Positions 1-7,909 of a stretch of 64,000 nt of DNA are shown here, in pieces. Under the pieces are notes generated by a model, which was given only the letters and a program-made list of their open reading frames with translations, was not told where the DNA came from and ran no database searches. The stretch is from NCBI RefSeq assembly GCF_030817835.1, contig NZ_JAUSZR010000001.1, positions 868,001 through 932,000 on the forward strand, written 5' to 3'. A program made the translations under genes and the position numbers. Each line of letters begins with the position of its first letter. Positions within the stretch are counted from its first letter, which is position 1. This DNA is from Pseudarthrobacter sp. W1I19 (GTDB taxonomy: Bacteria > Actinomycetota > Actinomycetes > Actinomycetales > Micrococcaceae).

Positions 1-130
1 CCTCATCCAGGACCGCTTCGTAAAGGCGAGTCCGGCCCAGTTGCACGCGCACGGCGCCACCCGTCGCTGCAGAGCAGGCTCCGCATCCGATGCAGATGCC
101 GCGAGCGACAGTTTCTTCAATCCTATGCAT
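1..130 (-). CDS. F420 hydrogenase/dehydrogenase beta-subunit-like protein, N-terminal fragment
   Basis: The gene reads leftwards out of the window, so only about 43 residues are visible. They begin M-H-R-I-E-E and contain C-I-G-C-G-A-C (about residues 13-19), the first part of a 4Fe-4S binding motif. Proteins of the coenzyme F420 hydrogenase/dehydrogenase beta family often start this way and are common in actinobacterial exopolysaccharide clusters, where related enzymes act on sugar-linked substrates. The ATG overlaps the TAG of the flippase gene by 8 nt, which indicates the same operon. Family assignment rests on the iron-sulfur motif and context only. Confidence 0.55.
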   Translation of the reverse strand, partial: MHRIEETVARGICIGCGACSAATGGAVRVQLGRTRLYEAVLDE

Positions 131-1643
131 TAGGTAAACCAACCTTGATTCGGGGGAGGAGTGAGGACCGTACGAGGCGGATCCAGTCGGCGAAAAGGGC
201 CCGGCTCGCTGGTAGGGCGAGAAGTACTGCCGCCATTGCTGCAGTTCCCGTCAAAACGCCCGCAGCAACCGTAACGAGCGGCGGTCCTTGCACGAGCAAA
301 GAATAGGTGACAGCAGAGGTTGCGGCAGCAAACGCTCCTGCTAGCAGCACCCGGAAGCCATTAGCCAGGAAACGCCGCGCGGGCAGGCCTGCTGTCCGGG
401 CAAGCCAGAGTAGGTTCAGCGGCCACGACAGAGCCATGGCGGCTGAATAACCCCAAGCAACTCCGATAAGACCAAAGTGCGAACCAATGTAGATGCTCGC
501 AATCGCTAGGGGCTTCGAGACAAAGTTGTATGTGAGCAGCGCAGCAGGCTTCTCCTTAACAATGAAGGCCCAGTAGCTAACATGGTTGAAGACCCACACT
601 GCCCCCCCGGCTGCTAGGACTTGGAAGATGGGGACAGCCGGGATCCATTGATCGCCGAGCGTGAGCGGGATGAGGGCCGGTGCCGTTCCTGCAGTCACGG
701 CGAACATCCATACTATGAAAGTCCCGACGCCGAATTGAATCTTGAAGAGGAGCTCGTCGGGGTCTCGCTGTGCTGCCTTTGCGCGATTCAGCGTGGTGAC
801 CACAACCTGTGTTAGCGGATCGAGTAAGCGTCCTGCAGGCGCGGTCAGCAGCTGGTAAGCACGGTTGTAGTAGCCCAGTTGTGTTGCCCCAAGCTGGGCA
901 CCGATCAGCAAGGTGCCAACGTTGCTCTGGGCGAATGTCAGCATCTGGGCAAAACCGTAGGTTGCCCCGGTCTTAAGGAGCCGAAATGCCCCGTGTCCTC
1001 TCCGAGGTGCCGTGGGCATCCACCGGCACGCGACCCACCGAAAGAGAAGGGTAAGAAATGCGGCGGTTAGACTTTGCGCTACCAGCGCCCAATATCCTGC
1101 GCCACCGATGGCCAGTGCAACAGCGGCAGCGAGGGCGACCAATTGGCCGATTACGTCGCTTGCGACGAGGACAGTGAACTGCATGCGGCGCGCTAGATGC
1201 ACCTGCAGTTGAGAAGTCAGTCCCCCTAAGAACACTGCAACAGCAAGTGCAGGGACGATAAGGGTCAGGCGCGGCTCGTGAAACAAAGTGACGAGCGCCG
1301 GCGTAGATACGACGAGCACGATAGAGCAGACAGCGGCTATGACTGCGCTCATCCAAAACAGATTCGACGCCTGCTGGTGCGAGAGGGACCGCTCTTGCAA
1401 TCCGGCCAAGGGCAGCCCGAAATCGCGGAGTAGATTACCAAGTGCGACGAAGATTGTAACCATCGCCACTACCCCGAAGTCTGACGGCGAGAGTAGCCGG
1501 GAAAGGATCAGCAAAGACGCGATTTGTATCGCAAAACTTGCCCCGCTCCCCAAAAGGACTAGGCCGCCTCCCCGGGCTCCCCGAACAGAAAGATCAGCCT
1601 CTGCGTCTGCCGGCTCCTCAACCATTCTTAGGCTTCCTTCCAC
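123..1643 (-). CDS. Polysaccharide flippase, Wzx/PST family
   Basis: A 506-residue polytopic membrane protein, the usual size for oligosaccharide flippases of the MATE/MVF superfamily. After a charged cytoplasmic N-terminus of about 24 residues it starts with G-G-G-L-V-L-L-G-S-G and L-S-P-S-D-F-G-V-V-A-M, the classic first-helix and loop signature of the PST/O-antigen translocase group, and continues with roughly 12-14 hydrophobic segments. The expected role is flipping lipid-linked repeat units across the cytoplasmic membrane. It overlaps the upstream glycosyltransferase by 26 nt and the downstream F420-like gene by 8 nt, so all belong to one tightly packed minus-strand operon. Confidence 0.88.
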   Translation of the reverse strand: MEGSLRMVEEPADAEADLSVRGARGGGLVLLGSGASFAIQIASLLILSRLLSPSDFGVVAMVTIFVALGNLLRDFGLPLAGLQERSLSHQQASNLFWMSAVIAAVCSIVLVVSTPALVTLFHEPRLTLIVPALAVAVFLGGLTSQLQVHLARRMQFTVLVASDVIGQLVALAAAVALAIGGAGYWALVAQSLTAAFLTLLFRWVACRWMPTAPRRGHGAFRLLKTGATYGFAQMLTFAQSNVGTLLIGAQLGATQLGYYNRAYQLLTAPAGRLLDPLTQVVVTTLNRAKAAQRDPDELLFKIQFGVGTFIVWMFAVTAGTAPALIPLTLGDQWIPAVPIFQVLAAGGAVWVFNHVSYWAFIVKEKPAALLTYNFVSKPLAIASIYIGSHFGLIGVAWGYSAAMALSWPLNLLWLARTAGLPARRFLANGFRVLLAGAFAAATSAVTYSLLVQGPPLVTVAAGVLTGTAAMAAVLLALPASRALFADWIRLVRSSLLPRIKVGLPNA

Positions 1644-2784
1644 TAACGCGGCGGGGCTGTTCGACCGACATTTCTAAGCGGCCCATGCGCACCCATAGCC
1701 AGCCGAGGAGTAGTAGTACATTGCCTTGGCGACGACGTACCGCTGCGCCGAAAATCAAATTCTGTAAACCCGGCTGATTTGTCCGTGCGGCTGCTGCGAG
1801 CACGGAGGGCTCGGACAGCAGCTGACACAGCAGAACCTGGTTTGTTGCCCGCCGGCCTACGACCGCCATAACGCCGCTAAGCAACTTGAGGTAGTTCAGG
1901 ACACCGTCCGCAGCAGCCTGCACTATTTGCTTCTGGGCGTCGTCGGGAAGCTGGCGACTGCCGGCAAGTCCTCTGACCTCTGCAAATTCGCGGACGGTGC
2001 GCGAGAGGGCCGTGATGGTCTGGGTCGTCGCGGAACGAGTTGCGCCTTGCTCGTGAGATGCGTCATAGACGTACCAGACATCGGAGCAGAATGCCACCGT
2101 CTCGGCAGCTAGTAGAAAGTGGACGTTGTGCAGCCGGTCCTCAGCATGCGAGACGCCCTCGGGAAAACGGTGACGACGGGCAGCCTCTGCCCTATATATA
2201 CAGGACACCACGTTAGTTACGGATAGAAGTTGCGTCGGCTGCTTGGGGGACGGGGAATCCGACAGCGCCCTGACACAGGCGGCGACAATTGTCTTTTGCC
2301 CGGCCAACAACGGGTCCTCGGCGGACGGGCCGCCCGTTCGCCACTCAACGCTGCTGCTGCCGTGGAGCACGCGCATACCACCGAAAACGGCATCGGCCTT
2401 GGTAGAGAGTGCCACAGCAAGTGCGGCAGAGAGAAACTCGGGCTCCAGGTAGTCGTCGGCGTCAAGGTACGCAACGAAGGAGCCAGTTGCCCGCTCCAAT
2501 CCTTTATTCCTTGCCGCCGACACGCCTCCATTTCGTTGATGAATGACAACTATTCGCGAATCTCGTTCGGCTACCTGGTCGAGGAAACCTGCTACTTCCG
2601 GAGTGGACCCGTCATTCACAACGATCAGCTCCAGATACGAATGTGTTTGGTTTAAAGCGCTGACAACTGCGCGATCGATCAATTCTGTACGAGTGTTGAA
2701 TACGGGAACGATGACGGTAAGGAGGATGTCAGCGTCGGACTCAGCGGGAGAAGATTGATTCATAAGGGAGGACACCATGAGCAT
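1618..2784 (-). CDS. Family 2 glycosyltransferase
   Basis: 388 residues with a clear GT-A fold. L-L-T-V-I-V-P-V-F-N-T near residue 22 opens the nucleotide-binding half, V-V-N-D-G-S follows, and Y-L-D-A-D-D carries the metal-binding DxD motif. The C-terminal 130 residues are helical and variable, as in acceptor-specific GT2 enzymes, and no strong membrane segment is present. It probably adds one sugar to the exopolysaccharide repeat unit; donor and acceptor cannot be read from sequence. Alternative starts exist at the first ATG, an internal ATG two codons on and M-N-Q-S-S (2763); none has a strong ribosome site. It overlaps the polymerase gene upstream by 44 nt. Confidence 0.85.
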   Translation of the reverse strand: MLMVSSLMNQSSPAESDADILLTVIVPVFNTRTELIDRAVVSALNQTHSYLELIVVNDGSTPEVAGFLDQVAERDSRIVVIHQRNGGVSAARNKGLERATGSFVAYLDADDYLEPEFLSAALAVALSTKADAVFGGMRVLHGSSSVEWRTGGPSAEDPLLAGQKTIVAACVRALSDSPSPKQPTQLLSVTNVVSCIYRAEAARRHRFPEGVSHAEDRLHNVHFLLAAETVAFCSDVWYVYDASHEQGATRSATTQTITALSRTVREFAEVRGLAGSRQLPDDAQKQIVQAAADGVLNYLKLLSGVMAVVGRRATNQVLLCQLLSEPSVLAAAARTNQPGLQNLIFGAAVRRRQGNVLLLLGWLWVRMGRLEMSVEQPRRVSGRKPKNG

Positions 2785-4006
2785 TCCAAACTAAGAATTG
2801 AAGGACGAAACTTGTCATGTAGGCGGACATGAAGGCGAACGTAAGGAGTTGCCGCGCGAGTCGGTTCTGTACAAGAGAAAGAGCCAGGGGAACAGCGACC
2901 AGTTGAGCAGGGGCAAAGTAGTAGTTCAGCCGTGAGAAGAGGTATGCGATTGTCGTCGTGGCCACCAGAACTGCGGCGCTTACGGCGAGTACATTAACTA
3001 CGGCATCAGCGTAGCGATCCGTACGTTTGGTTTTACGCGCGGTCTGGGAGTTAATTTCGGGTCGTACGAATTTGGGTCGCTCCGACTTCGTCCCAAAGTT
3101 TTGGCTGCCCATGGGCCGGACGTTACTTACGGTTATCAGATTGTCGGCAATGCGGTCGACGCGTTCCGCTTTGCCTACTTTGACCAATGTGAACACGAAG
3201 GCGGCAACGGCGACCATGACGACGGCGGGTTGGATACTCCGCGTTGATCCATAATTGGAGTCAAAGTACCACCCATAATTCGGGGCGAATTGCTCCACGA
3301 GCATCGATACTATCTGCGGCACCGCTAAGATCACTGCGATCATAGTCAGAGCTATTGCAATACGAGCGGCGCGGCTGACGCGAATCCACATGAGCGGCCA
3401 GACCGCGAACCACACGAAAGCGCTGGAATGGAAGGATGCGGCGAGGAGAGTAGCGAGCACAAAGGCGAAGTGCTTGTTGCGGAGCGCAAACTCGAAGGTG
3501 TTCACAAGGATCGCGATCGCCAGCGCCTGCTTGACGAGGTTGAAGTCCTCTAAGTAAAAACCTCCGAAGACGTATATGAACACCGAAAGAGCCGGATTGA
3601 TTGACATCCGGAGGAAGAAGCGGTAAAAGAGCGCGATCGTGACGAACGATGTGACGACGAAAATTCCCTGATAGTCGTCCGTTGCCAACCCTACGGCTTT
3701 GTTCAGCAGAACGTAGCCGATCTCTTGTCCCTCTACTCTGCCCTGCTGAATCAGCTCGAAGAGTGGCGCATAGCGAAGCCAGTAGTCGGTTCCGACACCA
3801 TATCGCAGCGCGGCGATAAGAAATAGGAGCGTGAAACTGAAGATCAGTGCAAAGGAACTGACCGTCCTGTCGCCGTTCCCCTTCAACCGCGAGGTTAGCG
3901 AAGTCGATCCGAGGGTAACGCTCCAGAGTGGACTCGTGCGCGATGGTGGTCTGCGATATAGGAGCATTGCGGCGCTGGCGAGCAGTCCCCCAATCAGGTA
4001 AATCAT
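2741..4006 (-). CDS. EpsG/Wzy-like polysaccharide polymerase
   Basis: 421 residues, almost entirely hydrophobic apart from one basic cytoplasmic-looking loop (about residues 280-330). The pattern R-Y-G-V-G-T-D-Y near residue 68 and the following G-Y-V-L-L-N-K match the EpsG family, whose members polymerise exopolysaccharide repeat units. The position between two glycosyltransferase genes and upstream of a flippase completes a Wzx/Wzy-type set. The gene begins 6 nt after the upstream glycosyltransferase ends and overlaps the next one by 44 nt. The family call is fairly firm; the polymerase role is inferred from context. Confidence 0.75.
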   Translation of the reverse strand: MIYLIGGLLASAAMLLYRRPPSRTSPLWSVTLGSTSLTSRLKGNGDRTVSSFALIFSFTLLFLIAALRYGVGTDYWLRYAPLFELIQQGRVEGQEIGYVLLNKAVGLATDDYQGIFVVTSFVTIALFYRFFLRMSINPALSVFIYVFGGFYLEDFNLVKQALAIAILVNTFEFALRNKHFAFVLATLLAASFHSSAFVWFAVWPLMWIRVSRAARIAIALTMIAVILAVPQIVSMLVEQFAPNYGWYFDSNYGSTRSIQPAVVMVAVAAFVFTLVKVGKAERVDRIADNLITVSNVRPMGSQNFGTKSERPKFVRPEINSQTARKTKRTDRYADAVVNVLAVSAAVLVATTTIAYLFSRLNYYFAPAQLVAVPLALSLVQNRLARQLLTFAFMSAYMTSFVLQFLVWNAHGVLPYESIFSR

Positions 4007-4012
4007 TGAGGA

Positions 4013-4981
4013 TCACGCTCGCAGTAACTGGTAGACGCGCCGACTGAGACTTTGCTTCAGACTTCCGTGTCTGAGGAGCAGTATGACTCTCATGAGCTTT
4101 CGCCGGTGGTTAAGGGAGGCAAATACTCGTATCTCTTCACGCAAAGCGGGTTCCAGCAGGTCGCCATAGGTGTCAAGAAAAGCCCCAGCCTGGGTGTACG
4201 TATGGAGCGCTTCAGAGCGATCTCCCTGAAACAGCTTTGAAAGGACGAACCGAAGTCCCGATCTATTCACGCTGCCTAAAGTGTTTGTTGCGTGCTGTCG
4301 GTATTTCACGAGGGGATCGGGGACATGCGAGATGCGCCCTACGGCCGAGGCGAGGAGCGCTAGCCACCAGTCATGCATGATCGCTTTTGTCGCATCAAAC
4401 GCATTAGCCCGGAACAGGTCGGCGAGCGCGGCGTTAAACAGCATTGCGCAGCCGGGAATTGCGTTCTCAGCGAGAAGCGTCTTGTGGGTGATTTCGCAAG
4501 GACGGGCGCGTATCTGATTGATGAAAGAGGGGTTCACGAGGCCTAGTTGGGCGTCTACAACACTGAGGTCGGAGTAAACCAGACACGGCCGATCGGGGTG
4601 CAGAGTCTGGATCTGCCGGCACTCTCGTGTCAGACGTTCGAGTTTGTCGGCGCTCCATACGTCGTCTTGGTCGCAGAACGCGAAATAGGGTGCCGGGCCG
4701 GCAGCCCGAAGGAGACGAAAGAAGTTATCACGAGCAGATCCCGTTGGGTCGCCTGGCACGATGCAGACGCGTCCGGGGTGGTACTCAGCAAAGTTCCGAA
4801 CAATCGCCAACGTGTGGTCGCGGGAGCCGTCGTCTGCAACCAAAAGCTTCCAATTACTGTGGCTCTGTTCGGCGATGGACTCTAACTGCTGCTGGAGATA
4901 GCGGGAACCGTTGAAGGTGGCTAGGAGCACGACAACGAGATCCGAAGCATTGTGGGCTTTTGCCGGCACATTGTCTTTCAT
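4013..4981 (-). CDS. Family 2 glycosyltransferase, rhamnosyltransferase-like
   Basis: A GT2 enzyme of 322 residues from the preferred ATG at 4981 (M-K-D-N-V-P). The open frame extends to an ATG at 5059, but the extra 26 residues have no conserved motif. V-L-L-A-T-F-N-G and V-A-D-D-G-S mark the nucleotide fold and C-D-Q-D-D-V-W is the metal site typical of rhamnosyltransferase-type GT2 proteins in capsule clusters. It is the first gene of the visible minus-strand exopolysaccharide operon and lies 6 nt upstream of the polymerase gene. The promoter should lie in the long non-coding stretch upstream. Confidence 0.85.
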   Translation of the reverse strand: MKDNVPAKAHNASDLVVVLLATFNGSRYLQQQLESIAEQSHSNWKLLVADDGSRDHTLAIVRNFAEYHPGRVCIVPGDPTGSARDNFFRLLRAAGPAPYFAFCDQDDVWSADKLERLTRECRQIQTLHPDRPCLVYSDLSVVDAQLGLVNPSFINQIRARPCEITHKTLLAENAIPGCAMLFNAALADLFRANAFDATKAIMHDWWLALLASAVGRISHVPDPLVKYRQHATNTLGSVNRSGLRFVLSKLFQGDRSEALHTYTQAGAFLDTYGDLLEPALREEIRVFASLNHRRKLMRVILLLRHGSLKQSLSRRVYQLLRA

Positions 4982-6018
4982 TGGCGTTCCATTCCTATGT
5001 GGCACGTCCTGAGACGTCGCAAACTTCAGATTGCGCAGCAAGCAGTGGTCGCATGTCATTCACGGCAGCGTCTCCAAGAACCCGTTGACGGTTGCGCTTG
5101 CGGTTTCGCTTAGCTCGGGCTCCGGCAGAATCTTCGTTGATTGCCCTAATTTCAAGCATCAAAGCTTGTGACACGAAATTTGCCGAGACTCTTGCAGAGA
5201 GACGTAACGAAGAAATGGGCGTCCACAACTGTCGCCCTTGTTGTCATGCCTCCCCCAATCTGGCTGACCTCCACGCAAGAGCATGCGCGCTTCGGCAGGC
5301 TACTACGGAGGTCTAGCTCAAAAGCCTACAGGTTGTTAGTAGCCTCGAAAAACTTCCCGCAGGGTGTCCGTATCATTGGCAGCAAATGTGAGATTCGGCC
5401 ACCACAGCGAAATCTACCTCTATCAACGTCCTGACAAGGTGAGAACCGAGCATAATACCCCGCCCACGCCCACTTTAACTACTTGCTCGGTAACGCCGTG
5501 TTTGCCGAGGAAGCGTCGCCGAATTCGGGGTCGGCGGAACCTGCGCCGTGGAATCTAGGAGTGCGGGGACTTGCAGCACCGAAGCGGATTGACTAACTTA
5601 CGGGCCAGGGTAGTCGGCATTGAGGGCTGAAGTTGAGCAAACGTCAACGTTGTCTTTATGTAGGATCGCGGAATGGGCAGATTTGAGGGGACAAACTACG
5701 GTCAACAGCCGCAATGAGACCGGAACAGGCCCGGATGCGGTTCCTATCCCACTTCGTAGTCAGAGAGTTAGCTGTGGGCGACATTGGGGTGGTACTGCTG
5801 GCGGCAACCCTTGAGGTCGCAAAACAGTCCTGTGACTTGAAAAGTGCTGGCCGAGTGTGCCAGATCCGCGTTCGCCACCTCTGTTACTTGTGGTTTCGGG
5901 GAAACCCGCTAAATAATGTGCGGCTGAAGTTGACGTGACTTGTCAAACCCTTTCCACGACGGGTAGCGTCCCAAGGGATCTGACATGGGGGATCACTGCT
6001 CACCAACGGAGGTCTGTT
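4982..6018. other. Long stretch with no convincing gene, upstream of two divergent operons
   Basis: About 1 kb separates the leftward exopolysaccharide operon from the rightward small-protein/MinD operon. Open frames here are short, overlap one another on both strands, lack good ribosome sites and show no recognisable domain. The stretch should contain the promoters of both operons. No tRNA, repeat or mobile-element end was recognised. Confidence 0.5.
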
Positions 6019-6165
6019 GTGGCTCTATCCGACTTTGTCCTAGCGCTTTGCATGCTGCTGGGCACCTTGCTGATTCCCTTCTTTGTCCTGTACCAGATGC
6101 TGCGGCTCAAGCGCCGTGCCATCCGGGTCCCCGCCCCCGCCGCATCAAGAGGTATCCGCCGCTAG
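6019..6165 (+). CDS. Small single-span membrane protein
   Basis: The GTG at 6019 is chosen because GGAGG (6008-6012) lies 6 nt upstream; a longer frame from 5935 has no such site. The product is 48 residues: a short N-terminus, one hydrophobic helix (about residues 5-27) with F-V-L-Y-Q-M-L, then a basic tail L-K-R-R-A-I-R-V. That gives an N-out, C-in single-pass protein by the positive-inside rule. It is followed after 2 nt by another small membrane protein and then by a MinD-like ATPase. I do not recognise the family; the trio suggests a membrane-associated apparatus. Confidence 0.6.
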   Translation: MALSDFVLALCMLLGTLLIPFFVLYQMLRLKRRAIRVPAPAASRGIRR

Positions 6166-6167
6166 CC

Positions 6168-6287
6168 ATGCCGTACGTTGACATCAATCCCCATAAAGGC
6201 CGTCCCAAATGGCAGGGTTACGCCGTCCTCGCGATTCTTCTGGTCGTCACAGCAGTCGTGGTAGCGGCTGCGCTCACCCGCATCTGA
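6168..6287 (+). CDS. Small single-span membrane protein
   Basis: A 39-residue product, M-P-Y-V-D-I-N-P-H-K-G-R-P-K-W-Q-G followed by one strongly hydrophobic helix to the C-terminus. The charged N-terminus is expected inside. Its ATG lies 2 nt after the TAG of the previous small gene, so the two are probably translationally coupled. No family is recognised. Conservation of this pair next to the MinD-like ATPase in other genomes would show that it is a real gene. Confidence 0.55.
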   Translation: MPYVDINPHKGRPKWQGYAVLAILLVVTAVVVAAALTRI

Positions 6288-6371
6288 CCCGGCGTTTTCA
6301 GCAAAGCCCCTAGACTTACTGTTTAGACCAGTGCTGCAGAACATTTTGCCGAACGTCCTGGGGGGACACCT

Positions 6372-7718
6372 ATGCCCGATCCGGCGGATCAGAACGCACG
6401 CGCCCATGCAACGGATGCAGGGCAACCGCAGCTGCGCCGACGCCGCGACCTTCGTCGCGTCGACGGCTCATCGCCGGATGCCTGGACAGGAACCATGCCA
6501 GCTGTAACCCCCAACACGTCCAACCAGAACGACGCCGACAAGCCGGCTACCCGCCGCAGCTCTTGGGCGGATGCAGCTGCCGCGGCTGACGCAGCAAAGC
6601 CTGCCGCTCAGGTCCCCGCGCCTACCCGGCCGCCGGCCTCCGCTCAGCCAGCCACAGACACCCCCATCACCTCGGTACCAGGCCAAGCTGTTTCAGAAGC
6701 CGCGCCGGCGCCGTCGGACGTCTCTTCCGAAACACCAGCGTTCCGTCGGACCCGACCCACCGTCGCTGACACCATTGCCGAAAGCCCCTTGCCTGACTTC
6801 ATCAGCTCTCCCGGGTTATTTGTCAAGGAGCAGAAACCGCGTCCCGCGGGCGGCATCCGCGGAGCAATCTACAAACTGACCGGTGGAGCCTGGAATCTGG
6901 GGCCGGGTCCGAAGCAGCGCCAGGAAGACGAACTGGCCCGCCGCATCTCGCGCCAGCTTCAGGGCAGCTACAACACCGCGGTACTCAGCCTGAAGGGCGG
7001 CATCGGCAAGACCTCCACTACGGTGGGTGTGGGTCTGACCCTCGCTGAATACCGTGGCGACGCCCCATGCGCCATCGATGCCAACCCGGACTCCGGGGAC
7101 CTGGTGGAACGGGCCCTAGGCGAGGGGATTTACCAGCAGTCCAGCCCGCGCACCATTACCGATCTGCTGAAGAACATCGAGTCCGTCGACTCTCTCACCG
7201 CCTTGGCCCGGTATATGCACCACGCGGGCCGGCTGCACCTGATCGCGGGGGAGCAGGACCCGGAGGTCTCCGACTCACTGACCGCCGAAGAATACCTCCG
7301 AATCCGCAAACTCATCTCCAGCTACTACTCAGTGGTGATGACGGACTGCGGCACTGGCGTGACGCACAACGCGATGAGCGGGATCCTGCAGTCCGCCGAC
7401 AACCTGGTCATTGCTGCCGGTTACGCGGTTAGCGGCGCAAAGCGGGCCCGCAGCACCCTTCATTGGCTGGCTAGCCATGGGTATGAGGACCTAGCCCGCA
7501 ACGCCATAGTGGTGATCACCGACAAGGACGAAGTCTCCTCCCGCGTGGACAAAGATGCTATCGAAGAACACCTTTCCGGCATTTGCCGTGAGCTAATCGC
7601 TGTTCCGCATGATCGCGGAGTTGCGGATGGAGACTTAGTCACTTTGGACGTCCTTAAGCCTGAAACGCGGCGGGCATACAAGGAGATCGCCGCGGCAATA
7701 GTCGATGGATACCGATAA
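6372..7718 (+). CDS. MinD/ParA-family ATPase with long Pro/Ala N-terminus, EspI-like
   Basis: 448 residues. Residues 1 to about 190 are low-complexity, rich in Pro, Ala and Arg. The C-terminal half is a deviant-Walker ATPase: K-G-G-I-G-K-T at 208-214, then D-A-N-P-D-S-G-D, with T-D-C-G-T-G in the Walker B region. A disordered Pro-rich arm before this ATPase type, and the D-A-N-P-D signature, resemble EspI-like proteins of ESX/type VII loci and ATPases of actinobacterial conjugative elements rather than plasmid ParA. No ParB or ESX partner lies nearby; the two small membrane proteins upstream are the only obvious partners. The ATG has a G-rich ribosome site. Confidence 0.75.
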   Translation: MPDPADQNARAHATDAGQPQLRRRRDLRRVDGSSPDAWTGTMPAVTPNTSNQNDADKPATRRSSWADAAAAADAAKPAAQVPAPTRPPASAQPATDTPITSVPGQAVSEAAPAPSDVSSETPAFRRTRPTVADTIAESPLPDFISSPGLFVKEQKPRPAGGIRGAIYKLTGGAWNLGPGPKQRQEDELARRISRQLQGSYNTAVLSLKGGIGKTSTTVGVGLTLAEYRGDAPCAIDANPDSGDLVERALGEGIYQQSSPRTITDLLKNIESVDSLTALARYMHHAGRLHLIAGEQDPEVSDSLTAEEYLRIRKLISSYYSVVMTDCGTGVTHNAMSGILQSADNLVIAAGYAVSGAKRARSTLHWLASHGYEDLARNAIVVITDKDEVSSRVDKDAIEEHLSGICRELIAVPHDRGVADGDLVTLDVLKPETRRAYKEIAAAIVDGYR

Positions 7719-7756
7719 GCCCTTGGGATTGAATTGCTCCAATCCGAGAAGCTTCG

Positions 7757-7783
7757 CAGGCGAAGGCGCCTGGTTTTTGTTTC
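7757..7783 (+). terminator. Rho-independent terminator after the MinD-like gene
   Basis: CAGGCG, loop AAGG and CGCCTG form a 6-bp GC-rich stem, followed at once by GTTTTTGTTT. It lies 39 nt after the MinD-like stop codon on the same strand. Confidence 0.65.
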
Positions 7784-7909
7784 TGCGATTAATTTAACTA
7801 AGAACTAAGGTGGCTTGCCTAGGCCCTCGACGGCAGCCTATTTGGGGGTGGCCGCGGAATGGTTGGTGGCCCCGTATCATTAGGGTAGCTGTCTAATTCT
7901 GGGGGAATC

